Below, piece after piece: positions 37,207 to 46,728 of a DNA stretch of 64,000 nt. A program made the translations under genes and the position numbers. Source of the stretch: Thalassomonas viridans (GTDB taxonomy: Bacteria > Pseudomonadota > Gammaproteobacteria > Enterobacterales > Alteromonadaceae); assembly GCF_000948985.2 (NCBI RefSeq), contig NZ_CP059734.1, positions 496,001 through 560,000 on the forward strand, written 5' to 3'. Below the pieces are notes generated by a model. That model did not search any database. It was not told where the DNA came from and worked only from the letters and a program-made list of their open reading frames with translations. How positions within the stretch are numbered: position 1 is the first letter of the stretch; every line of letters starts with the position of its first letter.

Positions 37207-40200
37207 AGATTTCCAATTTGATTAAACGGGCGGCATCACAGGGGGTGTTTCTGTTTGTTGAAGCGCAGCAGTTAAAGTTTAAGTTGTCCGTAGATGCCTT
37301 TCCGGAAGATTTAAAGGCGGAGATCCTCGGCTGCAAGCAGGAGTTGATCGACTTTTTGGCTGCGGATGCCAGGCCCGTTGCCGCCACCCGGCGTTCCCGG
37401 GTCACTAAACGGACAGAAGCGGGGACGCAGGTGCCGGTTTCTTTTGCCCAGCAGAGATTATGGCTGCTGGATCAGCTTCAGGGGGGCAGCGCCGAATATA
37501 ATATGCCGGCGGCGTTACGCATCAGCGGCGAATTTAATGTCGAAGCGGCCGAGCAGGCCATCCGGCGCATTGTGGCGCGCCATCAAAGCTTAAGAACTGT
37601 GTTCAGCTCCGAAGGGGAGCACACCCTGCAAATTATCCGGGACGATCTTGACTTTACCCTGGAACGGCATGATTTGACCGGCTACGATGAAAAACAGCAG
37701 CAGCTTGAGGCCAGAGCCCTGATGCTGAACAGCAGCCAGGCTCCCTTTGACCTGAGCCGGGATTTGATGGTCAGGGCGGCCTATCTCCACCTGTCAACCC
37801 CCGCCAGGCCGGATCAGGATATCCTGCTGTTTAATATGCATCACATTGCCTCGGACGGCTGGTCTATGGGGGTGCTGCTCAGGGAGTTTACCGCCCAGTA
37901 CCAGGCCATCACCGAAGGGAAGCCGGATCCCCTGCCGCCGCTGGCCATCCAATATGCCGACTATGCCGCCTGGCAGCGCCAGTGGTTCGCCGGCCAGGAG
38001 CAGCAGCGGCAACTGGATTACTGGCTGGGCCAGCTGGCAGACTTGCCGGCCAGCCATGGCCTGAGGTTAGATCATCCCAGGGCCGAAACCAGCCTGCACC
38101 TGGGGGGGCTGGTAACCGGGCTGCTCGACGAAGGGCTGACCCGGCAGCTGCAAACGATGGCGCAGCGCCATCAGCTGACCCTGTTTATGCTGATACATGC
38201 CGCCCTGGCGTTAGTGCTGTCGCGCCATAGCAACAGCCGGGATATTGTCCTGGGGACACCCGTGGCCAACCGGATGCAGGTTGAACTTGAGCCGCTGATC
38301 GGATTTTTTGTCAACACTTTAGTACTTCGGGCCGATACCGGGTATGAAGACCTGGGTGAGTTCCTGGCCCATATCCGGACGGTGAATCTTGACGCCCAGT
38401 CTCACCAGGACGTGCCTTTTGAACACTTGCTTGAGCACTGCCCGGTGAGCCGCGGCACAGGACATGCTCCCCTGTTTCAAATCATGCTCAGGATGAACAC
38501 GTTCGAGCAGGAAGAGCTAGTGCTGCCCGGGGTTAGCTTTACCCCGTTAACCGGGGAAGTGCCCAGCGCCAAGTATGATCTGGATATAGTGGCCAAAGTG
38601 GTGGACGGGCAAATCGAACTTAACTGGATATATGACAGCGGTTTGTTTGACCATCAGCATATTGAAACCCTTAATGAAGATTTACAGCGCCTGCTGGCGG
38701 CGTTTGTGCAGGCCCCGGGGGCAAAACTTAAAGATCTGGCTATGATGTCCGAGCAGGCGCAGGATCATTTGATCCGCCGGCTCAACGATACCGCACTTGA
38801 GCTGCCCGCCGACTGCCTTATCCATGAACTGTTCGAACGGCAGGCGGCGAAAACCCCAAATAATATCGCGCTGGTTTTTGAAGAAAACGCGCTGACCTAC
38901 CGCCAGCTGGATCACCAGGCCAACCGCTTTGCCCACTATTTGCGCTCCGCCTGCGCCATCACCCCGGATACCCTGGTGGGCATATGCGTCGAGCGCTCCC
39001 TGGATATGGTGGTTGCCATGCTCGGCATATTAAAGGCCGGGGCGGCCTATGTGCCCATGGATCTCAGTTATCCGCTTGAGCGCCTCAATTATATGCTTGA
39101 TGACGCCGGGATCCGGGTGCTGGTGACCCAGCAGGCGGCCCTTGAGATTTTACCGGTTAAGGATGAGCTGCTTTGTATCTGTGTCGACGGGGAGCGGCCA
39201 TGGTCGCAATATCCTAAGGAAAACATAGACAAAAGGGTAACCGGGAGCCGGGCGGGACACCTGGCGTATGCCATTTATACGTCCGGTTCAACCGGCAAGC
39301 CCAAAGGGGTGCTGGTGGAGCACAGGAATGTGGTCAACTTTTTTGCCGGCCTGGATGCCGGCATCGGCAGCACGGGAGAGCAGGAAACCTGGCTGGCGGT
39401 TACCAGTATCAGTTTCGATATTTCCGTGCTGGAACTTTTCTGGACCCTGAGCAAAGGCGCCAAAGTGGTACTGCAGCCGGAACGGCCCGTGAGCACCGGC
39501 GCCACCAAAGCCATGGACCTGAGCCTGTTTTATTTCGCGGCAGAGGAAGCCAGCGCCAGCAATAAATATGAGCTGCTGCTCGAAGGGGCGAAATTCGCCG
39601 ACCGGCACCAATTGTCCGGGGTCTGGGTGCCCGAGCGCCACTTTGCCAGTTTTGGCGATCAGTTCCCCAATCCCTCGGTGGCGGCCGCGGCGGTGGCGGC
39701 GATAACCCGGCATGTCAGTATCCGCTCCGGGAGTGTGGTGATCCCCCTGCATGATCCCATCCGGGTGGCGGAGGAGTGGTCTATGGTGGATAACCTGTCC
39801 AACGGCCGGGTCGAACTCTCTATCGCTTCCGGCTGGCACCCTAATGACTTTGTGTTTGCCCCCGATAATTACCCTAACCGGCAAAAGACAATGTGGGAAA
39901 ATACCGCTTTGATACAGCAGCTCTGGCAGGGGCAGGGACTCAAACGGCGCAACGGCATAGACAAAGAGATCGAGGTCTTCCTGCACCCCAGACCTGTCCA
40001 GGACAGGCTGCCCATTTGGGTGACTGCCGCCGGCAGTGAAGACACCTTCCGCTCGGCCGGGGCGGCGGGGGCGAACCTCCTGACCCATATGCTGGGACAG
40101 AACCGCCAGGAATTGCAGCAAAAAATCGCCGTTTACCGCCAGGCCCTGGTAGATGCCGGCTACGACAAAGATCACGGCAAAGTTGCCCTGATGCTGCATA

Positions 40201-43200
40201 CTTTTGTCGGGGAGGATGCCGATGAAGTGAAAACTATCGTCCAGGGGCCGTTTAAGAACTATTTACGCCACTCCGTTAACCTGCTCAAACCGCTGGCCGA
40301 AGAAGCAAAACTGGACATTGAAGAGCATATAGATGCCGTGATCGATATGGCTTTTGAGCGTTATTACCATACCAGCAGCTTATTCGGCAGCCCGGCAAGC
40401 TGCATGAAACGGGTGGAAGCTTTCCAGGCGATAGGGGTGGATGAAATCGCCTGCCTGGTGGACTTTGGCGTGGATAACTCGGTAACCTTAGCGAATTTGC
40501 AATACCTGCACCAGCTGCAGCAGGCGCTGCGGCGTTCGGCCAGCCATCAACGCCTGCTGGCAAAACGCCTGGAAAAAACCAGGTCGCCACAGGAATTGAT
40601 CGCACAGCATGGCGTAAGCCATTTGCAGTCAACCCCCTCTTTTCTCCGGGGACTGCTGTGCGAGCCCAGCGGCGCCGGGGCGCTGTCCGGTTTAGAAAAA
40701 CTCCTGGTGGGGGGAGAGGCCCTGACCCCAGAGCTGGCCGGCAATTTGCTCAGCCAGGCGCCGAAGCAGATTTTCAATATGTACGGCCCGACGGAAACCA
40801 CCATCTGGTCGGCGATCGGTAAAGTCACAGACACTCAGGTCACGATAGGAAAACCTATCGCCAATACCCAGTTCTATGTGGCGGACGAGCAGGGGCAGCT
40901 GTTGCCTTTCGGGGTTACCGGAGAGTTATATATCGGGGGAGCCGGCGTATCCCGGGGCTACTACAGGCGGGGGGAACTTACCTCGGCGCGTTTTATTGAC
41001 GATGTCTTTGGCCCGGTGCAGGGGCAACATCTTTATAAAACCGGTGATCTGGTGCGTTACCGCCAAGATGGCGAGCTGGAGTATGTCGGGAGAATCGATG
41101 ATCAGGTTAAAATTCGCGGTTTCAGGATAGAGCTGGGGGAAATAGAATATCAGTTGTGCCGCTGCAGCGGGGTTGATTCCGCCCTGGTCACTGCCGCAGA
41201 GGCGGGGGAAGCAGGCAAGCAGTTGCTGGCTTATATCAAACTGGCCCGGCGCGATCACGGCGGCGGCGAACACCAGGAGATAGCCGCCATTAAGCAGGCT
41301 CTGCATGAAGCCTTACCCTATTATATGGTGCCGGGCTTGATGGTCATTATCGACGAGTGGCCCCTGACGCCTAACGGAAAAATTGATAAAAAGGCCCTGC
41401 CTGCGCCCAAGCAGCAAAAAGCCGGCGGCGAATACCTGGCCCCGCAAACCGGTTCGGAACTCGAACTGGCCGGGATATGGGCGGAGCTGCTGCATCTGGA
41501 CGCCGGGGATATCAGCGCCGGGGATAACTTTATCGCCCTGGGGGGAGACTCCTTAATGGCGGTCCGTTTGATCGCCAGGGTCAACAGCCTGGGTAGCGCC
41601 AGGCTGACCGCCCAGCAGGTTTTTGCCTCCCCCGTGCTGGCGGATATGGCAAAAATCCTGGAGCAGGAGGAAAAACAGCAGCCGGATGCCTTACCGGCCA
41701 TCATCCCCGAGGCGGATCCCGGCATTACCGGGCTGTCTATTGCCCAGGAAAGGTTCTGGTTTCTGAGCCAGCTGCAGCAAAATACGGTTGACTATAATAT
41801 GGCGATAGCCCTGAAATTAACCGGAAAACTCGACAGCGCAGCGGTGGAGCAGGCGATTGCGTGGATTATCGGCCGCCATGAAACCCTGAGGACGGCCTTT
41901 GTCCGCACCGGCCAGGGGCTGGGACAGCAGATCCTGACCGGCATTGATTATACCTTACCCAGGGAGACTCCGCACGGCAGGGAAGTCGAAGATATTTACC
42001 ATGAATTCCTCGCCCAGCCCTTTGATCTTAGCCGGGCTCCCCTGCTCAGGACCAAGTTGTTGCAGCTGGCTGAGCAGGAGCATATCTTAATGTTCAGCAT
42101 GCATCATATCATTTCTGACGGCTGGTCGCTTAACCTGCTGATAAAAGAATTTTCTTATGCCTATAAGCAGTTTAGCCGTCAGCAGGAGCCTGAATATGCG
42201 TCCTTGCCGGTACAGTACCGGGATTTTGCCCGCTGGCAAAGAAACCTGGCGGATTCTGAGCTGGTCAGCGCCCAGGTAGATTACTGGCAGCAAAAGCTAA
42301 AGGCGGCGCCGCCGGTATTGAACCTGACCATGGCCAAGCCGAGAAAGCCACAGCCGGACCCCGCCGCCGGTTTTGTCAGGGTTGAAATCAGCGCCGGGGT
42401 GCGCGACAAGCTCAAAACCCTGGCAAATGATCAGCAGGGCACCACCTTTATGGTGCTTTTGACGGCCTTTAAACTCTTGCTGGCCAAACATGCCGCGAGC
42501 AAAGATATTATTGTCGGCACGCCTGTGGCTAACCGCCCGGCGCCGGAACTTGAGCCCCTGATCGGCTACTTCCTCAATTCATTGACCCTGCGTACCGAGC
42601 TGGACTTGTCCGGCTCCTTTACCCATCTGCTGGGGCAGGTGAAGCAAACCTGTATCGAGGCCTTTGACCACCAGCTGGTGTCGTTTGAACAGCTGCTGAC
42701 GGAACTGGACGTGGAGCGGTCAATAGCCTATACCCCTTTGTTTCAAATCATGTTCATTATGCAAAACACGCCGGACTACAGCCTGGATCTGCCCGGGGTG
42801 GGCAGTGAAATGCTCGCCTATGAAAGGCAAAGCACAGGTTTTGATATGACCTGCAACTTTAGCGAATCGCCGGCCGGCATTTCCGGGGTGTTTGAGTACC
42901 GCAAAGACCTGTTTGACGAAAAGGATATGCAGTATTTTGCCCGGCAGTTCAGCACCATTATCGAGTGTATTGCCGGTGACCATGACATCGATGTGCAGGA
43001 GATCGATGAACATTTACACCGCCAGACCCTGTCTGCCCCCTGGTACCGCGACAATGTGGTGGCATATGATCCCGGCTTGTCCCTGGGGCAACGGCTGGAG
43101 CAGCAGGTGCGGTTAACCCCGCAGAGCATAGCGATAGATGACGGTTTGCACCAATACACCTACCGCCGTTTCTCGGCATTAATCCACCGGCTTGCCTGCG

Positions 43201-44975
43201 GCCTCAGTGCCGGCGGCGTTGTTTCCGGGGATGTCGTCGGGATTTGCCTGCCCCGCAGCGCCAATGCCCTGGTCAGTATTTTTGCCGTGCTCAAGCTGGG
43301 GGGGATCTTTATGCCCCTGGATATCAATGCTCCCCTGGCGCGCCAGTTGACGATAATCGCCGATGCCAAACCTAAACGGGTGATCGTACCCACAGGCCAT
43401 GCCCTGGCGGGACAGGGGGAAAAAGTCTCTGCCCTGGAGATAGACGAGCTTATGGCGGCTTATCCCGGGGGCGAGTTGTCCGGCATAGAAGCTGGCGGTG
43501 AGCATCCGGCCTACCTGTATTATACTTCCGGTTCTTCCGGGGTCCCTAAAGGGGTACTGGGCAGCCACAGGGCGGTTATCAATAACGCCCTGGGGATCTG
43601 GCAGCAATTTCCTGTCCGTGAGGGGGAAGTTTGCGCCCATAAAACCAATATCGCCTTTATTGCTTCGGTGCAGGAAATTTTCTCCTGCCTGCTGAAAGGG
43701 GCCTGCCTGACGATTATGAGGGATGAAACCTTGCTCTCGCCCGCGGCATTTCTTGAGCATCTCAGCCATAAGCGGGTGACCCGGATCTTTATTGCTCCTT
43801 CCTACCTGTCTCAGCTGCTCGACCTGCAGCCGGCCCTGTCTGCCGTGTTGCCGTCATTGAAGCTGGTGCTGACCGGCGGGGAAGATGTTGCCTTAACCCT
43901 GGTGGAGAAATTTAAGCTTTGCCTGCCCGGCGTAACCCTGATCAACGCCTACGGTTCGACCGAGGTGGTCGGCGATGCCTGTGCCGCGGTGCTGGCGGGA
44001 CCGGACAGCGAAGGGGACAGGCATCTTGTGACCATAGGCCGCAACGTCGCGAACATGCAGGCCAGGGTGCTGGATGAGAACCAGCGCCTGTGTCCCGTCG
44101 GGGTAAAAGGTGAGCTTTATATCAGCGGGGACAGCCTGGCCCTGGGGTATTATAATGACCCGGCGCTCAGTGCCGATAAATTTATTCGCCGCGCCGTTGA
44201 CGGCACAGATGAGCGTTTATATAAATCCGGGGATCTGGGACGCTATCTGGCCAACGGGGAAATTGCATACCTGGGCCGGGCCGACAACCAGGTGAAAATC
44301 AGGGGAAGCAGGGTCGAACTGCTGGAAGTTGAAAGCGCGCTGGCCTGTTATCCCGGGGTGGAACGCTGTATTTGCACCCTGAAAGAAGGGGCCGGCGGAG
44401 CCGCCGAGATAGCGGCTTATATATATGCGCCGGCGGCAGAGAGAATTGCCCCGAAAGTGCATGCTTTTGCGCGTAATAATATGCCCCGTTATATGGTGCC
44501 GGCATCGCTTGAGCAAATCGCTGAAGTTCCGGTGACCGCCAACGGAAAAGTGGACCGCGGCCGGCTTAAGGCGGTTGTGGTAACGGATAATATTGAGGAT
44601 ATGATGCTTGCCAACAGTGAAACAGAGGAAAAAATAGCCGGGATCTGGCTGGAAGTTTTGGATAAAGAAGCGCTGGAGTTGTCTTCCCTGAGTACCCAGA
44701 TGAATTTCTTTGAGGCCGGTGGCAACTCCCTGATGCTGGCGGCGATACAGCTGAAGATAGAAGAGTCGATGGGAGTGAAGATCTCCGTGATGGATTTGTT
44801 CGAGCAGGCGACGATTGCCGCTCTGGCGGAGTTTATCGAAACGCGGAGGCCGGTATTATCCCCGGAAGAGGCAGAGCGCAAACGCCAGAGCCGGGGAGTC
44901 CGTCAGGCAAGGGCGAACCGGGAAAATCAACGCCTGGCGGGGATCCGAAGAGGCAGGGTGACAGAGAAGTCCTGA
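37203..44975 (+). CDS. NRPS: TubC docking, C-A(Gly, LLM)-T, C-A-T
   Basis: 2590 residues; the ATG overlaps the previous stop (ATGA) and follows a GAAGGA box. By residue: TubC docking 1-55; C about 75-520 with HHIASDGW; first half of A from about 540; an FMN luciferase-like monooxygenase inserted at about 770-1110; second half of A to about 1400; T with GGDSLMAV; C about 1510-1935 with HHIISDGW; A about 1960-2460; T with AGGNSLML; then a strongly basic tail of about 35 residues. The first A pocket reads DILQLGMIW, a glycine code. In the myxothiazol and melithiazol systems, monooxygenases embedded in glycine A domains oxidise the alpha carbon. The second A domain has FIASVQ instead of FDxSxW (Asp to Ile2153) and YGSTE. 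There is no thioesterase. Confidence 0.92.
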   Translation: MKISNLIKRAASQGVFLFVEAQQLKFKLSVDAFPEDLKAEILGCKQELIDFLAADARPVAATRRSRVTKRTEAGTQVPVSFAQQRLWLLDQLQGGSAEYNMPAALRISGEFNVEAAEQAIRRIVARHQSLRTVFSSEGEHTLQIIRDDLDFTLERHDLTGYDEKQQQLEARALMLNSSQAPFDLSRDLMVRAAYLHLSTPARPDQDILLFNMHHIASDGWSMGVLLREFTAQYQAITEGKPDPLPPLAIQYADYAAWQRQWFAGQEQQRQLDYWLGQLADLPASHGLRLDHPRAETSLHLGGLVTGLLDEGLTRQLQTMAQRHQLTLFMLIHAALALVLSRHSNSRDIVLGTPVANRMQVELEPLIGFFVNTLVLRADTGYEDLGEFLAHIRTVNLDAQSHQDVPFEHLLEHCPVSRGTGHAPLFQIMLRMNTFEQEELVLPGVSFTPLTGEVPSAKYDLDIVAKVVDGQIELNWIYDSGLFDHQHIETLNEDLQRLLAAFVQAPGAKLKDLAMMSEQAQDHLIRRLNDTALELPADCLIHELFERQAAKTPNNIALVFEENALTYRQLDHQANRFAHYLRSACAITPDTLVGICVERSLDMVVAMLGILKAGAAYVPMDLSYPLERLNYMLDDAGIRVLVTQQAALEILPVKDELLCICVDGERPWSQYPKENIDKRVTGSRAGHLAYAIYTSGSTGKPKGVLVEHRNVVNFFAGLDAGIGSTGEQETWLAVTSISFDISVLELFWTLSKGAKVVLQPERPVSTGATKAMDLSLFYFAAEEASASNKYELLLEGAKFADRHQLSGVWVPERHFASFGDQFPNPSVAAAAVAAITRHVSIRSGSVVIPLHDPIRVAEEWSMVDNLSNGRVELSIASGWHPNDFVFAPDNYPNRQKTMWENTALIQQLWQGQGLKRRNGIDKEIEVFLHPRPVQDRLPIWVTAAGSEDTFRSAGAAGANLLTHMLGQNRQELQQKIAVYRQALVDAGYDKDHGKVALMLHTFVGEDADEVKTIVQGPFKNYLRHSVNLLKPLAEEAKLDIEEHIDAVIDMAFERYYHTSSLFGSPASCMKRVEAFQAIGVDEIACLVDFGVDNSVTLANLQYLHQLQQALRRSASHQRLLAKRLEKTRSPQELIAQHGVSHLQSTPSFLRGLLCEPSGAGALSGLEKLLVGGEALTPELAGNLLSQAPKQIFNMYGPTETTIWSAIGKVTDTQVTIGKPIANTQFYVADEQGQLLPFGVTGELYIGGAGVSRGYYRRGELTSARFIDDVFGPVQGQHLYKTGDLVRYRQDGELEYVGRIDDQVKIRGFRIELGEIEYQLCRCSGVDSALVTAAEAGEAGKQLLAYIKLARRDHGGGEHQEIAAIKQALHEALPYYMVPGLMVIIDEWPLTPNGKIDKKALPAPKQQKAGGEYLAPQTGSELELAGIWAELLHLDAGDISAGDNFIALGGDSLMAVRLIARVNSLGSARLTAQQVFASPVLADMAKILEQEEKQQPDALPAIIPEADPGITGLSIAQERFWFLSQLQQNTVDYNMAIALKLTGKLDSAAVEQAIAWIIGRHETLRTAFVRTGQGLGQQILTGIDYTLPRETPHGREVEDIYHEFLAQPFDLSRAPLLRTKLLQLAEQEHILMFSMHHIISDGWSLNLLIKEFSYAYKQFSRQQEPEYASLPVQYRDFARWQRNLADSELVSAQVDYWQQKLKAAPPVLNLTMAKPRKPQPDPAAGFVRVEISAGVRDKLKTLANDQQGTTFMVLLTAFKLLLAKHAASKDIIVGTPVANRPAPELEPLIGYFLNSLTLRTELDLSGSFTHLLGQVKQTCIEAFDHQLVSFEQLLTELDVERSIAYTPLFQIMFIMQNTPDYSLDLPGVGSEMLAYERQSTGFDMTCNFSESPAGISGVFEYRKDLFDEKDMQYFARQFSTIIECIAGDHDIDVQEIDEHLHRQTLSAPWYRDNVVAYDPGLSLGQRLEQQVRLTPQSIAIDDGLHQYTYRRFSALIHRLACGLSAGGVVSGDVVGICLPRSANALVSIFAVLKLGGIFMPLDINAPLARQLTIIADAKPKRVIVPTGHALAGQGEKVSALEIDELMAAYPGGELSGIEAGGEHPAYLYYTSGSSGVPKGVLGSHRAVINNALGIWQQFPVREGEVCAHKTNIAFIASVQEIFSCLLKGACLTIMRDETLLSPAAFLEHLSHKRVTRIFIAPSYLSQLLDLQPALSAVLPSLKLVLTGGEDVALTLVEKFKLCLPGVTLINAYGSTEVVGDACAAVLAGPDSEGDRHLVTIGRNVANMQARVLDENQRLCPVGVKGELYISGDSLALGYYNDPALSADKFIRRAVDGTDERLYKSGDLGRYLANGEIAYLGRADNQVKIRGSRVELLEVESALACYPGVERCICTLKEGAGGAAEIAAYIYAPAAERIAPKVHAFARNNMPRYMVPASLEQIAEVPVTANGKVDRGRLKAVVVTDNIEDMMLANSETEEKIAGIWLEVLDKEALELSSLSTQMNFFEAGGNSLMLAAIQLKIEESMGVKISVMDLFEQATIAALAEFIETRRPVLSPEEAERKRQSRGVRQARANRENQRLAGIRRGRVTEKS

Positions 44976-45003
44976 CGGCCGGGGCCGTTTTTACCGGGAA
45001 AAC

Positions 45004-45046
45004 CCCGGGTGTAACAAGTTCTCATGCATGAGATGTGCATCCGGGG
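45004..45046. promoter_or_regulatory. CATGCATG palindrome (copy 2)
   Basis: A 14-bp perfect palindrome TCTCATGCATGAGA (45020-45033) lies 45 bp after the stop of the NRPS. It is flanked by an outer inverted repeat, CCCCGG on the left (45004-45009) and CCGGGG on the right (45041-45046). The core is identical to the centre of the 31396-31428 palindrome. Both copies lie a short distance after the stop of the preceding gene and upstream of the same promoter-like block, so they are probably sites for one regulator or paired terminators. Confidence 0.65.
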
Positions 45047-45120
45047 GCTGCAGCTCTTTCAGGCTTGCCGCCTCCGGGTGTCAGGCCTTGGGGGAGCCGG
45101 CGGCGGATAAAGGGATATGG

Positions 45121-45171
45121 TTGATTTTTAAGTCTATATCCTAGAGAATGTGCCCTTTGTCATTTCAGGAG
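45121..45171 (+). promoter_or_regulatory. Promoter-like block upstream of the sulfotransferase at 45570
   Basis: TTGATT (45121-45126), 17 bases, then GAGAAT (45144-45149), the same arrangement as at 31616-31644. The segment TATATCCTAGAGAATG is identical in both copies and is followed by TTTGT and TTTCAGGA. A 13-base part (AAGTCTATATCCT, 45130-45142) also occurs on the minus strand at 63735-63723, upstream of the carbamoyltransferase. The leader to the first ATG would be about 420 bases. The remainder of 45172-45569 shows no gene. Confidence 0.58.
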
Positions 45172-45569
45172 CCATTGAGGCCAAGGCGGCAAAGTATCCG
45201 CAAGAACTTGCCGGCAGCGGGGACGCAGGCATGGCAAGATCCCGGTTTTTGCGCCAACGTGGGATTTTTATCCTTGCCCTGGTTTTGCGGCAATATTCAT
45301 GCAAACCCGGATAAAGCACGTGCCGGCAAGGGGAGTTTTTGTCCGCCAACGGAAAAGGCGCTTGATGGTGATACCAGGGTATGATTTGTTTTCGCCGGCT
45401 GATGTTAAGCGGCAGCGACAATAAAGTGATGACTATAAGGCTGAATGTCTATGAAAGCTGTTGCAGGGCACAATCTGCTAAGGGGAATAAATCCGGTTAA
45501 GCGCGCATTTTCCAAAAGAGGAGATTTTGTTCGCCTCTGCTGAGGAGCAGCCGTTGACGTTTTACTTTT

Positions 45570-46385
45570 ATGAGCCAGATATCTAAAGAAGAGCTGAACC
45601 TGAGTTTAGCCTCCATTGCCGACGGCAAAGGGTCATCAGGCCGGATTGATGATTTTTTCCGTTTATACCGGCAATACCTTGAACAGCATTACCAGGTTTT
45701 GCCTGTGCCGGGAAAGGTGTTGTTTGTTGTCGGCACCGGCAGGAACGGTTCCACCAGTTTTGCCCAGGCGTTACGCCGGTTACCCGCCAGCCTGATCACG
45801 CATGAAAGGCCGCCCCTGGTATACTGGCAAAAGGCGCAAGCCTCGTTAGCGTTTCATATCCGCTTTATCGAGATGTCACGGCAGTATTTTTCCGTTGTCG
45901 GCGATGTCTCCCACTGGTGGTTGCCTCATTTGCATACCCTGAGGCTGAGGTTTGGCCATATCTATGTGATTAATTTGCACCGGGACAGCAAAGCAACCGT
46001 AGACTCCTTTATCAAGGTGAAATCCAGGTCCGGGAAGTCATTTAATCATTGGCTCGCACACGATGGCCGCCTGTGGTCCCATGATCCCTGGGATCCCTGC
46101 TACCCGGATATTCCCTTGCCCGGGAACTTGCCTGCTCCCGCAGAGACCGGTTATCAGGAGGCCGCCAGCCATTACGGCATCAGCCGTTATGTGCAGGATT
46201 ATCATAACCGGGCTCAGGCTTATGTGGCAAAACATCATGGCCTGAACCTTGAGTTATCCGGCTTGTTTACTGAGGCGGGCAGGCAAAAGCTGCAGCAGTT
46301 TTTAGGTGTCCCTGTCTGCTGGGAGCAAGTCCACTATAACAAACAGACAACGTATGATTCGGCCCGGATGGAGGTTTTTTATTGA
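45570..46385 (+). CDS. PAPS-dependent sulfotransferase (stand-alone)
   Basis: A 271-residue sulfotransferase-family protein. The PAPS 5'-phosphate loop is FVVGTGRNGSTSFAQAL (about residues 53-69), and the 3'-phosphate motif is YVINLHRDSKATVDSF (about 132-147). It has no signal peptide. No strong ribosome binding site is next to the ATG; GAGGAG lies 24 bases upstream. It starts the third transcription block together with a PhyH dioxygenase, the sulfating PKS and an NRPS. It differs in sequence from the sulfotransferase at 21248 and the one fused to the PKS, so the cluster probably sulfates at least two positions. Confidence 0.85.
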   Translation: MSQISKEELNLSLASIADGKGSSGRIDDFFRLYRQYLEQHYQVLPVPGKVLFVVGTGRNGSTSFAQALRRLPASLITHERPPLVYWQKAQASLAFHIRFIEMSRQYFSVVGDVSHWWLPHLHTLRLRFGHIYVINLHRDSKATVDSFIKVKSRSGKSFNHWLAHDGRLWSHDPWDPCYPDIPLPGNLPAPAETGYQEAASHYGISRYVQDYHNRAQAYVAKHHGLNLELSGLFTEAGRQKLQQFLGVPVCWEQVHYNKQTTYDSARMEVFY

Positions 46386-46728
46386 ACCCGGGTTTTTCTG
46401 TGAAGGGATGTCACAAGCCCGGCCTTGGCCCGGGAAATACCTGAACAAGGCAGGTAAAAGCTTAGCCGGGCAATCAGCCGAAACCGCCGGTTAGCGCCAG
46501 GCCCGGTAAAGCCGCCGGTGCCGGCAGGGGTATAGCCTTTAAGCACAGTAAACCCGGCGGCAATATCCGTCAGTCTTGCCCTTTTGCCGGGACAAGGTTC
46601 AGGGGGCATGGGTTGGAGGTACGGTTTGCAGCGGAGCGGATAAAAGAGAAATACAGAGCAATCCCGGGAGAGGTAATATCTTGCCACCTTAAGTGGCCGG
46701 GGGAAAATGGTTAAAGAGGTAACGGACA
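46386..46728. other. Intergenic 343 bp without a recognisable gene
   Basis: The stretch between the sulfotransferase and the PhyH gene has several GC-rich imperfect inverted repeats but no convincing open frame on either strand. An AGAGGT ribosome binding site for the next gene lies just before 46729. Confidence 0.5.
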
